DNA of 64,000 nt from NCBI GenBank assembly GCA_965153455.1, contig OZ234494.1:6324001-6388000 (forward strand), in the 5' to 3' direction. The notes below the pieces were generated by a model. The model was not told the origin of the DNA. It made no database searches and saw only the letters and a list, made by a program, of their open reading frames with translations. A program made the translations under genes and the position numbers. This DNA is from Sphagnum compactum (lineage: Eukaryota > Bryophyta > Sphagnopsida > Sphagnales). Of the stretch, positions 1-12,092 are shown in pieces. How positions within the stretch are numbered: position 1 is the stretch's first letter; each line of letters opens with the position of its first letter.

Positions 1-2590
1 ATTTTAGGTTTCATCAAGGTTTAGCCCTATCAAGGATTCGTGGGTATTCTAGTTAACTTGGGCTATCACCTCAAAATTATTAAAAAATGAGAACACAAGC
101 TAAAGAACAATGTTGGTGGTGCCAAAGTTGAACTTTGAGCTTGAAATGCTTGTCCACACATGCAACAAATCATTGTGAAGGTAGGTCCTATAATTGGATT
201 TATGAAAACTTCCCAACAGCTAGGTAGGATCCAAAGTGTTTGAATCCCCACTTTTAGCAACGTCAAGCCAAGATGATGACAAAACATACCATTGAGTTTA
301 ACAATTTCAATAAGGGGATGACAAGCAACTTAATGAAACTATTGGCATGGTGGTGTTCCTCCAAGAAATCGGCAAATTGTGTATGAAGAGTGATGCTCTA
401 GAAGATAAGCTCCAAACCTTGAATGGACTTTTAAATATAAAAAAGTTCTGTGAAATAATAAGTGTCGTGAAAACTTTCATTCATATTTGAATTTTTTTAT
501 AAAAAATCAAATAATAATTACAAGTTTTTTAATGTGACAAACCAATCCCCATAACCAAACATCCTCTTTGAATTTGTTGATGTTGTTTTGTGAAAATGAG
601 TCCAACCGACCTCTAAATCAAACATTGCCTTTGAAAAAATCATTTGCATTTTTAATTTTTTTCTTAAATTATTTTGAAACACACCCATAACCAAATGCTC
701 AAAACCTGATTAAAATACTTTTCACCTTTATCTCTTTTCAAATAAGTACACGAAAATATGTTGTTTCTCTCCCATCCTATTGCCAGCCATATTTAAATAT
801 TAACAACCACTATTTTTTTTATTACTAGCCTTTTCCCCATGCCCATAATCGCAAACAAAAAGTAACATTCCATTGCACACCTTAAAAAAACACAACACAA
901 TTTTTCAAGATCAAATGGATAATTTTTTTTTTAAAGATGTGTAAAGCCAATGCAATCATTTTTATTTTTTAAAAATTAAATAGTGTAAATTCAACTAATT
1001 TTGCTAAATTTGGACTCCAAAAATGCCCAATTTTTTGATATCATAAAATTGAAAAAAGAAAACCCTGGGACTTGTGCAGTGGTTTTGTTTTTGGCTTTTG
1101 GTATCCATTTTTTTTAATGTAGCAAAAATGCCACTGAAATCATCCATACGAAGATTTAGCCAGATTTGACTACAAACAAATAAATGCAGATATGAAAAGA
1201 AGTTTTTTGGGAATGATCCTTTAATGTTTTTGGCTACCTACTTGAACCATGTAGATAGAAATCCGGAAAGTTTCTTCATTTATTTTTTCCGAATTCTGGC
1301 TATTGAATATCCCCAAAAATCACTTACATATTTGTAATTACTCTAGTATTTTGACACATGTGTGTCGAATAATTAATCAATTTTGAAATTTTCATTTGGA
1401 CAAACTTAATATATTCTTGAAGATTCAATACCTATTTTTCCTTCATAGATTTATTTTTTTGATTTTAGGGTGGAAATTTTCAAGATTTTTAAAAAATAGT
1501 ATAATTTAGTGTCGAAGCTTCCCCTGGTAGTTATTATTAGCTTTCTGACGAGATTTCGCCAATTGAAAAAAAGGGCTGGATGGATGGATGGATGGATCAT
1601 CATGGCAGTGAACGGGGAACGCATACGGTGAACGGGAACGCAATGGTGAACAGTGGTTAGGTTCAGAGGTAACTTGACCAAAGTTAAGCGATGGCGGAAG
1701 AAAGGCTCAGTCTCTTCTTTGCCATTGCAGTAGTGTTTGTTGCGCAATTTTCGGCTTCTTCTTCCCTTCTCCCGTGTTTTCCTTGCATTGTTGCTCCGAT
1801 TTTGGCCGTGCAAATCCAGATTTGCACTGTTGGAAAAGGCCCGGAAGAAGCTCGAAAAATTCACCCGAAATTTTGTGGTTTTGTTTTGGCTTTTTTCTTT
1901 GTTTTTTGGGGATGTTATTCCGGGAGCTGGTGATGGTGGTGGTGGTGGTCAACACTCAACACTGCGGGCAAGAAACGAGGCATGCTTCTCTAGGGCAACG
2001 GAGCGGAGCCTGTAGCAGAGAGACAGTAATGGAGTAGTAAGAGATCCTATTGAAGAGTTGGTTGAAAGCTCGGCATTTCGGAAACAGCAGCAGCAGCAGG
2101 TTTCTTGATTGTCCCGTCCAGTTCTTATTAGCTGTCTCTCTGTTGTTAGCTTCTTTGGTTGCTTCCGTCGCTTGAACGTGTCCATCGCTTCTTATTATTT
2201 ACTGTTTTCATCAATGACGACGCGGTGCAGATAATAATCTTCTGCAAGTCATGATGGTGTGGCTCTAGTTTTGCAGAGAGCGAACAACCAAAGACATTCT
2301 GTCTGGAAGCTTTATTGGAAATCTTTCAAACTTGATGATAGGAAGTTGTAGGAGATGATGACACTGACAGAAGACAGGACGGGGTTTGTATTCCTGTTCT
2401 ATGATCGAAAGTTTGGAGTATTATGTGACTCGTCAAGATCTTAAGAGACAGTAATAGGGGATGACCGAGGCCGTGGATAATCCATCTCCGCATCACAGTA
2501 CCAAGTCCGGAAGGGCTTCTTGACAGCTGCTGCAGTTCCAGGTAGTAGGAGAAGTACATGCCTTCTTCAACCAAAGCTGGAATAGGAGGA
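1..2590. other. Upstream region of the PRAF gene, no gene seen
   Basis: This stretch is AT-rich up to about 1,550 and more balanced afterwards, which fits a promoter and 5' leader for the gene that starts at 2,591. It carries a short TGGA microsatellite at 1,577-1,597 and a CAG run at about 2,083-2,100. Short open frames between 1,690 and 2,040 overlap on both strands and have no recognisable domain. I saw no convincing TATA box. The transcription start and any 5'-UTR intron cannot be placed from sequence alone. Confidence 0.5.
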
Positions 2591-5500
2591 ATGGTCGATC
2601 ACACTCGGTCAGATCAAACCCTGGACCGAGACATTGAGCAGGTAGGTATATCAGAAATGTGTCTTCCTGTTTCTTTTGTCAACTCTGGTTCCGTCTGAGG
2701 ACAACTCGTAACGTCCTCCTCACTAGCACACCTTCTGTGGAGAGTCCGTCTGTCTGTCTGTCTGTCAGAGAGCAGCAGCAAGTTCATATGAAGAATAAGA
2801 GCAAAGTTTTGGTTAAGAATTTTCAGGGCTTTGTGCTTGGATGGTGTCAAAATGCTCACATCTTGTTCAAGAATTATGAGAGCTCCAAGGGCATTCTGCA
2901 TTATGCCATTTGGAGTTGGGCATCTTGGCAATGCAGACTTTTCTGTGCTCAGTCATGATTCTGCATGCATGATGAAACTAGTGATAGAGAATTGTCTTTT
3001 GTTGTCGGTTATTGATTAAACAGATTCAAGAATTCACTGAACATCACCTTGTGTGGAGGATATGAATGCTGGGAAATGAGCCTCAATCCAATCAGTTCAG
3101 ACATCATTGGACTCAAGCTGAGGGTCCGTGGGAGGTTCTGTTTGAGACTGCTGTAAGCTTCACCTAATTGCATAGTAGGTCATTTTTCTATGATTTGTGA
3201 AGGCTATCACTGCACTGAAGAAGGGTGCACAGCTTCTCAAGTATGGGCGCAGAGGAAAACCTAAGTTTTGCCCATTCAGACTATCCAATGTAAGTTGTTG
3301 TTTCTTGGGATGCCCTTCTGCTAGAGTTCATGAGCTATCTGATTATATTTGTATTCAGACCTAGGAGTGCTTTGTAGCAGATTCAATCATTTCCTTGGCT
3401 TGAGGATTTTGGGTTTTATGCAGGATGAAACTGTGCTGATTTGGTATTCTGGAAGGGAAGAGAAGAAGCTTTGGTTGAACACAGTGTCCAGGATCATCCC
3501 AGGGCAACACACTGTGAGTACGTTGCCTTCACTTTCAGGCATCCCTTGTTTGCAGAACCAACCTTGAACTTCCAGAGTTATTGTTGGTTTCTTCAATGTC
3601 TCGACTACTGTGGTGATTTAGCATGTAGACTTCTCAGAATGGCCCATATGTCTTTCCTTGCAACAGGCTATTTTTCAGCGCTACCCACAGCCAGACAAGG
3701 AGTATCAGTCATTTTCTCTGATTCAGGACAATGAGGAGTGCTCACTTGATGTGGTAAGCTCTCCCACATTCCAACAGTTGCTTAGTCTAGGTCAATTGAT
3801 TGTAAATCTGATATGTTACCAGAATATCTGACCATGTCAATTGAACTATGGGCAGACAGGTCGGTCATGTTGGTTATCTGGAACAAGCTTCCCACAAATG
3901 TCAGCTCACTTGAATGTACTGTGCAGATTTGCAAGGATAAAGAAGAGGCTGAAGTATGGTTTTTGGGCCTTGAGGCCTTGATCTCTGGTTCTCGAATGTG
4001 GAAATCAAGGTCTGATGGGAGGATTGACACAGTTTCTGATGCCAGCAGCCCTATTGCTCGAGCACGAAAAAGTTCTCCACTGACCTCACCATTTGGAAGT
4101 TGTGACAGCTTGCATCAGGTAATTGGAGCTGCAGTGATTTGAACAAAGTTGTCTATCAAATGTACTTATGGCATAGTCAAGCTTCTTGAAGTCCTTGAAT
4201 GATTTTCAGTCAGTTGATTACAATCAGGAGTGGCTAAGTTGCAGGGGCATACTTCCAGCTAGGTTGGGGCCTTGTATATGGTATTTTTTATCTCCTTTCA
4301 GGCATAACTTTAATGTTTATCTGCCATCTCAACTCACCAGAAAGCCAGTTACTCTGGTCTACACCTATTTTTAGTTCATCTGAGCTCTGGGAGATGTTGC
4401 ACATCCAAAGAATATTGTGATTTTTAAATTGAATCTCTGTTGACACAATTGAGGCATGTTTCTGATCCTGCAGGAATCGCAGAGCCTACCTTAGGCATCA
4501 GTAGAGTGGTTGTTATGTACTAAGCGACCATTCTGTGGCTCTTGCAGGATGGTGCAGAGGCTCACAAAACTCTTAGTTTCTTCAGGAGTCCTCATCGCAG
4601 GGGAATAGAAAAGAGTTTTTCAGTAGGTGCAAAGCTATCAGCAGAGATGAAGGGCAGTATTTTTGATGCAGGATCTGTTGGAGGATCAATGCATTCGGCC
4701 AGTTCAGATGTTGCTTCGGATAGTGTGACTGTGCACACAAAAGTGGGCGGGGGAAGTCAGGTTGACAACTCAAGAATAAGCATGTCAAGTGCTGTTAGCT
4801 CCTCAAGCCACGGTTCAGCACATGAAGAGGGAAATGCCTTAGGTGAGGTTTTCATGTGGGGTGAGGGTGTAGGAAATGGAATTCTTGGGGGTGGTGAGCA
4901 CAGAATTGGCATCCCTGGGGAAGTCATTTTGGATGCTCTATTGCCCAAGGCCTTGGAGTCCACTTTAGTACTAGATGTGCAAAATATATCTTGTGGAGGA
5001 AGACATGTAGCAGTGGTGACAAAACAAGGGGAAGTTTTTTCTTGGGGAGAGGAGTCAGGGGGTCGATTAGGTCATGGGGTAGATTGTGATGTCTCACAGC
5101 CCCAGCTTGTGGATGCTCTTGTGGCAACAAGTATTGAATTTGTATCATGTGGCCTGTACCATTCATGTGCAGTCACTTTGTCTGGGGACCTCTACACTTG
5201 GGGTGATGGCACCCATAATTGTGGTTTGTTGGGTCATGGCAATGACATCAGCCACTGGATGCCCAGGCGAGTGAATGGGCCTCTAGAAGGGATACAGGTC
5301 TCATATGTTGCTTGTGGCCATTGGCACACTGCATTGGTCACATCTGCTGGCCAGCTTTTTACCTTTGGTGATGGTACTTTTGGTGTGCTTGGACATGGAG
5401 ACAGGAAAAGTGTGTATGCCCCAAGAGAGGTGGAAGCTTTGAAGGGACTTAAGACTGTTCAGGTAGCATGTGGGGTTTGGCATACAGCTGCTGTTGTTGA

Positions 5501-8500
5501 GGTGATGGTGGGCTACTCTAGCGCCAGCACCTGTACATCTGGCAAGCTCTTTACTTGGGGGGATGGGGACAAAGGAAGACTTGGTCATGGGGACAAAGAA
5601 CTGCGATTGGTGCCTACATGTGTAGCTGCACTAGTTGACCACAATTTTCGACAGGTTGCGTGTGGCTGCAGTTTGACTGTAGCACTTACAACAGCAGGAC
5701 AGGTTTTTACAATGGGTAGCACAACTTATGGACAACTTGGGGATCCAGAGGCAGATGGAAAACTGCCTGGGCTAGTTGAGAGAAACCTATGGGAGGCTTA
5801 TGTGGAAGAGATTGCATGTGGAGCACACCATGTTGCCATCTTGACTCACAATACAGAGGTCTACACATGGGGCAAGGGGGCTAATGGAAGGCTTGGTCAT
5901 GGGGACACAGGAGACAGGAATATTCCCACCCTAGTAGAAGCACTGAAAGACAAGCAAGTGAAAAGTATAGCTTGTGGTGCAAGCTTCACAGCAGCTATTT
6001 GTTTTCATAAATGGCTGTCAGGGACTGACCAGTCAGTGTGCTCAGGATGTAGGCAACCATTTGGGTTCACCAGGAAACGACACAAATGCTATAATTGTGG
6101 TGTTGTGTTCTGTCATGCATGTAGTTCAAGAAAGGCTATGAAAGCCTCATTGGCTCCTAATCTAGACAAGCCATACCGCGTTTGTGACCAATGTTTGATC
6201 AAGTTGAAAATGACTGCTGAATCTGGAGTCACACCTCTTGGGACATTGTCCAGGAGGGGAGCTCCTAGCTGGCGTTCAAGTGAGGTTAGAGAGAGCTCAG
6301 TTCAAGCAGAGCACAAAGTTCCAAGAGCACAGCCACCACCACCAAAACGGGCCACCATTTTTGAAGCAGTTCAACACATTGACAGGATACCTGTGCCAAA
6401 GTCCTTGAAAAAATTTGAGTCTTTTTCCAGTCATGTTGCTCCTGCACCATATGGGTTTCCATCCTTGCCATCCTGGGGTAACGTGAATGTCCCCACCAGT
6501 TTCAACTCAGGATATCTGGCAACAAACTCCTCAACACCCAAACCCTCATTTGCTTCCTCTAACCCTCTCCCTTCACCTAGGGCTATTTCCAGAGCTGTAT
6601 CACCTCTGTCCAGGCGATCCAGCCCTCCAAGAGCCACAACACCCACTCCAACCATCAGTGGCCTCACAGTCACAAAGGCAGTGGTTGAGGATCTCAAGAG
6701 GATCAATGATAACTTGAGTGCTGAGAATATGAGCTTACGGTCACAGGTACTTCACAAATCTTTATCTTCTGTTGTAGAAATTGAAATGTCTCTACCAAAG
6801 GGACAAAATTATTCATGAGGTCCTTTGTGACTGACTTGATTTCCTGTGTGCCTCTGGGCTGTGAAGTTGTCATGAGGCATTGAACACATTGTTCTTTGCT
6901 GGACACTTCATAGGCAGTATGTTGCAGTTAGTTTTCCATGTAAAAAATATGCCAATGGCTTCTGGCTTCTTAGTTGCACATAAGGTTTGGGTGCTTGCAC
7001 CATGGAAGGTCCTTGGTCTAATCCTACTGTACACCCTGGCCAAGCTGTTTGTTCCTACCACTTTTCTGATGTTATCCTGTTGAGTTTCTCTGCAAGTGCA
7101 CATAATGTGAGATTTATGGTACAGTCATGTCTGTCCAACAGGTTGAAAGTCTTTCTCACCAGCTTCTAAATCAAGAGAAGGAGCTGCAGCGTTCTTCCGA
7201 AAAACTTCATCATGCTACAGCAATGGCTACAGAGGAGGCTGTGAAGTCTAGAGCTGCCAAAGAAGTAATCAAGTCTCTCACTGCCCAGGTACAAACAGTT
7301 CATGTGGATTGTATGTAACCACAGCAGTATGGTTGTATTCTTCATGACTGTACTAGTGCCAAACTTGACTACAAAGGTTTTCTGGAGCTCAGGAACCTGT
7401 GTCTTAAAATGGACCTCTATTCATGTGAAGTGTCTGGAATATATTCTAGACACAGCAATCAAAAATGTAATTAATTGATGATAGAAAGCTGCAATTTTTT
7501 CAGTTTTCTGGACCTGCATAGCTGGTCACCACAAGTCTCAATACTTCAGAAAATTTGATTAAATTCATCTCTTTTCCACAGTATCTTATTAATCGTGTTT
7601 CTGAGTGCATATTGCAGCTCAAAGACTGTGCAGACAGACACCCTATGGGTGATGCCACACATGCAAGATCAGTGTCCATGTCTGTTGGTCATCTTGATGT
7701 GCCAAATGGCAGTCATCCAATGACCAATACTAACATGGTGCCACCATCAGATGGAGAGGGAGCTCAGACAATACCTCGAAAGTACAATGTCAGCACTGTA
7801 GCCAATAACACCCCTGATGTGGATGGAAATGGTGTTATCAGCCCCCATTCTATGGCATGTCCTCCTTCATTCAATGAATCATACAATTTTGGGAGTCCTC
7901 AGTCTGGTTCAAGTCCTCATGTTATCAAAAGTGATTTTGGAGGGGTACGAGGCAGGGTTCTAGCATCTATGCACGTAACTAATGGTAGAGAAGGTGAGAG
8001 AAATGGGGTTGAACCTGTGCAAATAAATGATGAAGGGGGCAGGAGAGTGGGAAGCTCGTTCTCACCAAAGAATGGAAGAGAACCTGAAACAGAGTGGGTA
8101 GAACAAGATGAACCAGGTGTTTACATCACACTAACCTCATTACCAGGTGGAGGCAGAGTCCTGAAGCGTGTGCGATTCAGGTACATCATCAAATTTCTTA
8201 TTCCCTTTCCTTTTGTCTTCTTTTTCCTGGTGAAGATTTGTACTCCCACTTCACACTTTCTGTTGTCAAATGTTTCAGTGCACTCCGTGCAAGTAAGATA
8301 TCTCTAATGATATCTTAGCATCTGATAAGATGCGCCTTATCACACATTTGAAGGAACAGATGTCTGTACCAACAGAAGTTAACTTGCAGTATTGTCAAGC
8401 ACTCACCTCTTATATTATCCAATTGATCATGTCCTGCAGTCGGAAACGTTTCAGTGAAAGGGAAGCAGAGCACTGGTGGGCAGAGAATCGGGGAAGGGTG

Positions 8501-8647
8501 CATGAACAATATAATGCGCATGGGGGGATCAACCAGCCCAGCAATATGGCAGGGCTTGCCTCAGCAGAGCAACTGGCAGAGAGATCAAGACCTGGAGAGG
8601 AGGGAAATCCTCTTTCTCTTTCCTCCCAGATTCCTGCGACCTATTGA
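2591..8647 (+). CDS. PRAF: PRAF protein: PH, RCC1 repeats, FYVE and BRX domains (nine exons)
   Basis: Exons read from splice consensus: 2591-2641, 3203-3289, 3424-3513, 3667-3753, 3927-4118, 4548-6746, 7142-7288, 7618-8180, 8440-8647. They join in frame to about 1,207 residues, close to the family's usual 1,000-1,100. The ATG at 2591 precedes the conserved DRDIEQ, and ALKKGAQLLKYGRRGKPKF opens the PH domain (about 18-130). RCC1 repeats run from about 269 to 650 with motifs such as GDGDKGRLGHGD and GKGANGRLGHGD. The FYVE finger (about 657-726) has four CxxC pairs and the plant variant RKRHKCYNCG. A coiled coil (about 880-950) and the BRX domain (about 1,110-1,170, EWVEQDEPGV to FSEREAEHWWAENR) follow. 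The BRX domain is split by the last intron. Known PRAFs bind phosphoinositides and act in endomembrane trafficking and cell polarity. The final 30 residues are unlike the family I know, so the C-terminus is less certain. Confidence 0.93.
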
Positions 8648-10880
8648 TCTCCTGTGGCTTTAAGCCTGCCATAGTTTTTAATCTCTCCCCTGAGGAATCT
8701 ACGAAAGAGGTTGGTGCAGTTTTTTGGTCCTCCTGGGGTTCAGGAACCAAACATTTGTTCAGTTGCAGACATGGTGGCAAATTGTTACCCTGTTATGCAA
8801 AACCCAAATCAAGGTCAAACACAGGACCTCTCTACTGTTGCTTGCATCACAGCCATACTAAAATCTGGGAGGCACCTTCAAAGTAATGAGGTGATTTACT
8901 GGTTGCTGTACCCTTTGGATGTACACCCTCTGAACTAAGAGAAATGCCAGACACTATCAGCCTAACTTGGGGCAAGTTTATAGGTTGTATCTCTAATCTG
9001 GAGCCTTCAACTTCCAGTTTTCTGTGCAAGAGATTGGGTGGAGAGAGGAGTTGTTCCTTGTAGATAGATATGTTTTTGGGAAGATTATTATATGCTTATC
9101 TACACCCACTGTTGGGAGCTGATGAACTTGGTGGGTAGTCATGGCAGCTCATCACTGCTGTTCGTGATGAAGGTGATGGTCTGTCACTTTGTGAGCGACT
9201 CTTATGAGGTTATGACTGCACTCATTGTCGTGTTACCTTTAATTGTTGTTGTGGAGATTTCTCTGCAACTTCATCAAGCATGTTTGTTGCTCCTGCTTCT
9301 TTGCCTGCAGGTTTATCTCCATCAGATTTATTTTTCTGCTGGATAGTTCTGGAGCTTCATGACTGCTGATATCACGGTCTGGTGCTGTTGCAGTTGCTGG
9401 AATTCATGAGGGGGTGAATAAATGGAGATGCCAATCATGCCTTGCATGGGGGAAAGTCTGAGAACTCATGTCATTTTCAGGCTTGTAAATTATACATTAC
9501 TCATACATCTGTAAGCTTGTAATTCTCTCTGTGGAAAATCCAAAATTGGGTTTCCTTGTCATTTATCCAGTTATTTGCTTTGTAGCAGCTTGAAATCAAG
9601 TTGCTAGCCTTTGAGTCCTGGGTGTCGGTGGTGCAAGTGAGACACAAGATCCAAGAGCTTTTGAGATGTGAATTCTTATCCTGATGTGTAAACTTTTCAA
9701 GAATTTCTGTGCCTCCCTGTAATCTCCTACCTATTTAGTGCTTTTGTGTGTCACAATAAGAGCATGATAAGTGCACCCTCCATTTGATCTCTGCACCATG
9801 AAAGTTATGCCAAAGAGAAATTGCTCCAAATGTGTTTCAAGAATCACAATGGGATGATCCAATGTTTGCTTTCATCGATGATAGATCTTCAGCAGGATCA
9901 GGGGCTCTAAAGGAACACTCCAAAATTGCTTGCTATCATCATTCTACAGCTCCTCAACTGTAACATGAGGCTACTACAAGATTGACTCTGAACTGAGTTC
10001 CCCTTGTCATAATAACTATTAACAACAAGAGGACCAGCAACTTATGTTCTACATGTGTTACATGTAGCTGGTAAGTGTATGAAGGCACTGCCTTAGTACT
10101 TTTTGAGTGACCCTTAGATGTTATTAGGCACAAAGTGGTTTTTGAAACACAGTTGCAAATAGAGATCCCTGTCTAAACTTTAAAGGTGTTTAGAAGCTTA
10201 TATGGTACAATCAAATGGAATGATGGAATGAGATGAGCAAGTGCCATGCTTCGTGGATTTCAACTAAGGTAGAAGCATTTAAAACTGTCTATAAAACTGT
10301 CAGAATAAGCATAGCATCTTAATTAGATTTTAACTTCCTCCTACACTTTGTTTTCTTATACAAAAGATAATTTGAAACTCAACCCAAGTTCAAGTTGAGT
10401 TTTTGAACATTTTATCAATTAGTTATGAATTTCTGAAAAATTGTGATACGGGTTTCTTGAATTATGCGTTGGCTACTTTATGAATCATGGGTGTAATACC
10501 TCAAATCTTCAAAAGAGGACTTTCAATATTATAAGATAAGGAACCTCATACTAAGACCATATGTGTTCAAATTAGGATCCTAATATTGAAGTCAAATTTG
10601 CCCAAATTAAGATCCTAAAGAAGACTTTTGATATTATCAAACAAGGATCCTAATACTGAGGCCAATGCTCATATTGTGTCACCTTAAAGTGCCTCTTACT
10701 GCAATTGCACATTCCCAAACAAATTGAACAGTTATAGGGATCCATCCATAGTAGGTTTCAGTAATGTCCCCTCAGATGTGAGGTGCTTCTACGGCTGGAG
10801 TGAACCAGCAGCCACCAATGCACCAGTTGAGGATGAGCCCGTTCAGCCCGTTTTGCGGATGAACATCCTCCCTGCCCGTC
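8648..10880. other. PRAF 3' UTR and intergenic DNA, no gene
   Basis: No coding region is visible. The 3' UTR probably lies in the first kilobase. A segment at 9,152-9,230 recurs in the second intron of the FLOE gene (see separate entry). From about 10,490 to 10,680 a degenerate repeat around GGATCCTAATA(C/T)TGA occurs three times. The rest shows nothing I recognise. Confidence 0.5.
9152..9230 (+). repeat. Dispersed repeat, copy in PRAF 3' region
   Basis: About 80 bp around TGATGAAGGTGATGGTCT and CACTTTGTGAGC matches 62,863-62,943 with a few substitutions and indels. A shorter echo (GTTGAGTTTCTCTGCAA) sits in PRAF intron 6 near 7,079 and again near 62,987. The copies are in the same orientation relative to their host genes. 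Confidence 0.6.
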
Positions 10881-10882
10881 GG

Positions 10883-11045
10883 GGTTTTTTTTTTTCACCT
10901 CTTCTCTGCCCCACCTACCTCCCCCCTCCTACCTAGCCCCCTCCTATCCCCCCCTCCTACCTCCCCCCTCCTACCTCCCTCCTACCTACCACCTACCTCC
11001 CCCCTCCTACCTACCACCTACCACCTCCCACCTACCCCCCCTCAT
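10883..11045 (+). repeat. C-rich microsatellite (CCTCCTACCTACC units)
   Basis: The plus strand is almost free of G and A except in the repeated CCTACCTCCCCCCTCCTACCTACCAC pattern. It is directly followed by a GAGCTCGAG / TGTGGAGCTGTGG repeat at about 11,050-11,140. This begins a 1.1-kb block of low-complexity, GC-richer DNA in an otherwise AT-rich region. Confidence 0.85.
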
Positions 11046-11239
11046 TCCATCGCCAGAGCTCGAGCTGTGGCTGTGGAGTGGGAGCTGTGGAGCTCGAGTT
11101 GTGGCTGTGGAGCTGTGGAGCGAGAGCTCGAGCGATTGGAGCCGGAGCGGGACCCACGCGCCCACGAGACCCACGCGCCCACGCCCACGAAGAGGTAAAA
11201 TGCTTACCTTTTTTTTTTTTTTTTTTTTCTGTTTGTTTT

Positions 11240-11995
11240 GTTTGAAGAAGGCATCACTGCGCTGTTGCAGCGCAGCGTAGCGAAGCCCTTTTCTTCTTTT
11301 CTTTTTGCAACACAAGAAAAAAAGGAAGAAGAAGGCGACGACAGCATAGCTGCTGTCGCCTTCTTCTTCCTCTCATTTTGCTGCGTTGCAGCGTAGCAAG
11401 AAAAAGGCGACGGCAGCTGCCGTCGCCTTCTTCTTCCTGGTGTGGAGCTGCGTTGCAGCGCAGCTCCACGAAGAAGGCGACAACAACTGCCGTCGCCTTC
11501 TTCTTGTTGCTGTGGAATTGCGCTGCAACGCAGCTCCACGAAGAAGGCGACGGAAGCGTTGCTGCCGTCGCCTTCTTCTTCTTCTTTGTGTTGCAAGAAA
11601 AAAGAAAAAAAAGAAGGCGATGGCAGCGTTGCTGCCGTCGCCTTCTTCTTCCTCTCGTTTTGTTGCAGCGCAGCAGAAGAAGGCGACAGCAGCTGCTGTC
11701 ACCTTCTTCATGCTGCGGTGGAGCTACGTTGCAGCACAGCTCCATGAAGAAGGCGACGGCAGTCGCCTGCTTCGCTGCGCTGCGTTGCAGTGCAACTCCA
11801 CACCTTCTTCTTTTTTTTTACTTTTTTTTTTTTCCCTTGTAGCATAACAAAGAAGGCTGCAACTTTGTATTGAAGAAGAAGAAGATGACAGCTGCCGCCA
11901 CCTTCTTTGCCTTGCTGCAAGGAAATGGCGAATTTGCCTTTCTTTTGTGGTTTTGCTGCGAAGAAGGTGACGGCAACAATGTCGTCACCTTCCTC
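11240..11995. repeat. GC-rich tandem array of alternating palindromes
   Basis: Units of about 62-75 bp repeat at least seven times. GTCGCC boxes fall near 11,355, 11,421, 11,491, 11,566, 11,636, 11,698 and 11,763, with decayed copies near 11,900 and 11,970. Each unit has two inverted repeats. One is an arm GAAGGCGACGGCAGC facing its complement GCTGCCGTCGCCTTC with 0-4 bp between. The other is TGGAGCTGCG facing CGCAGCTCCA around TTGCAG. Either strand could fold into a chain of hairpins. All frames are partly open only because the composition is biased (GAA, GCG, GCA triplets); I do not call a protein here. The array ends about 100 bp before the first exon of the zinc-finger relic. Confidence 0.9.
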
Positions 11996-12092
11996 TATGG
12001 TGGCGAATTTTATTTTTTCTTTGTTGTTGCTTATGGTGTAGTTCCTTAGAATTAACATTACAGTAACTAGTGGTTTTTTCTTTAGGGTTGTA

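Noticed and set aside
1451-1864. 137-codon minus-strand ORF upstream of PRAF
   Set aside because: It overlaps the PRAF leader on the other strand; no domain and repetitive edges (TGGA microsatellite).
11007-11847. Many overlapping ORFs of 100-163 codons on both strands
   Set aside because: They arise from triplet-biased palindromic repeats (GAA, GCG, GCA, CTT), are open in several frames at once and have no domain.
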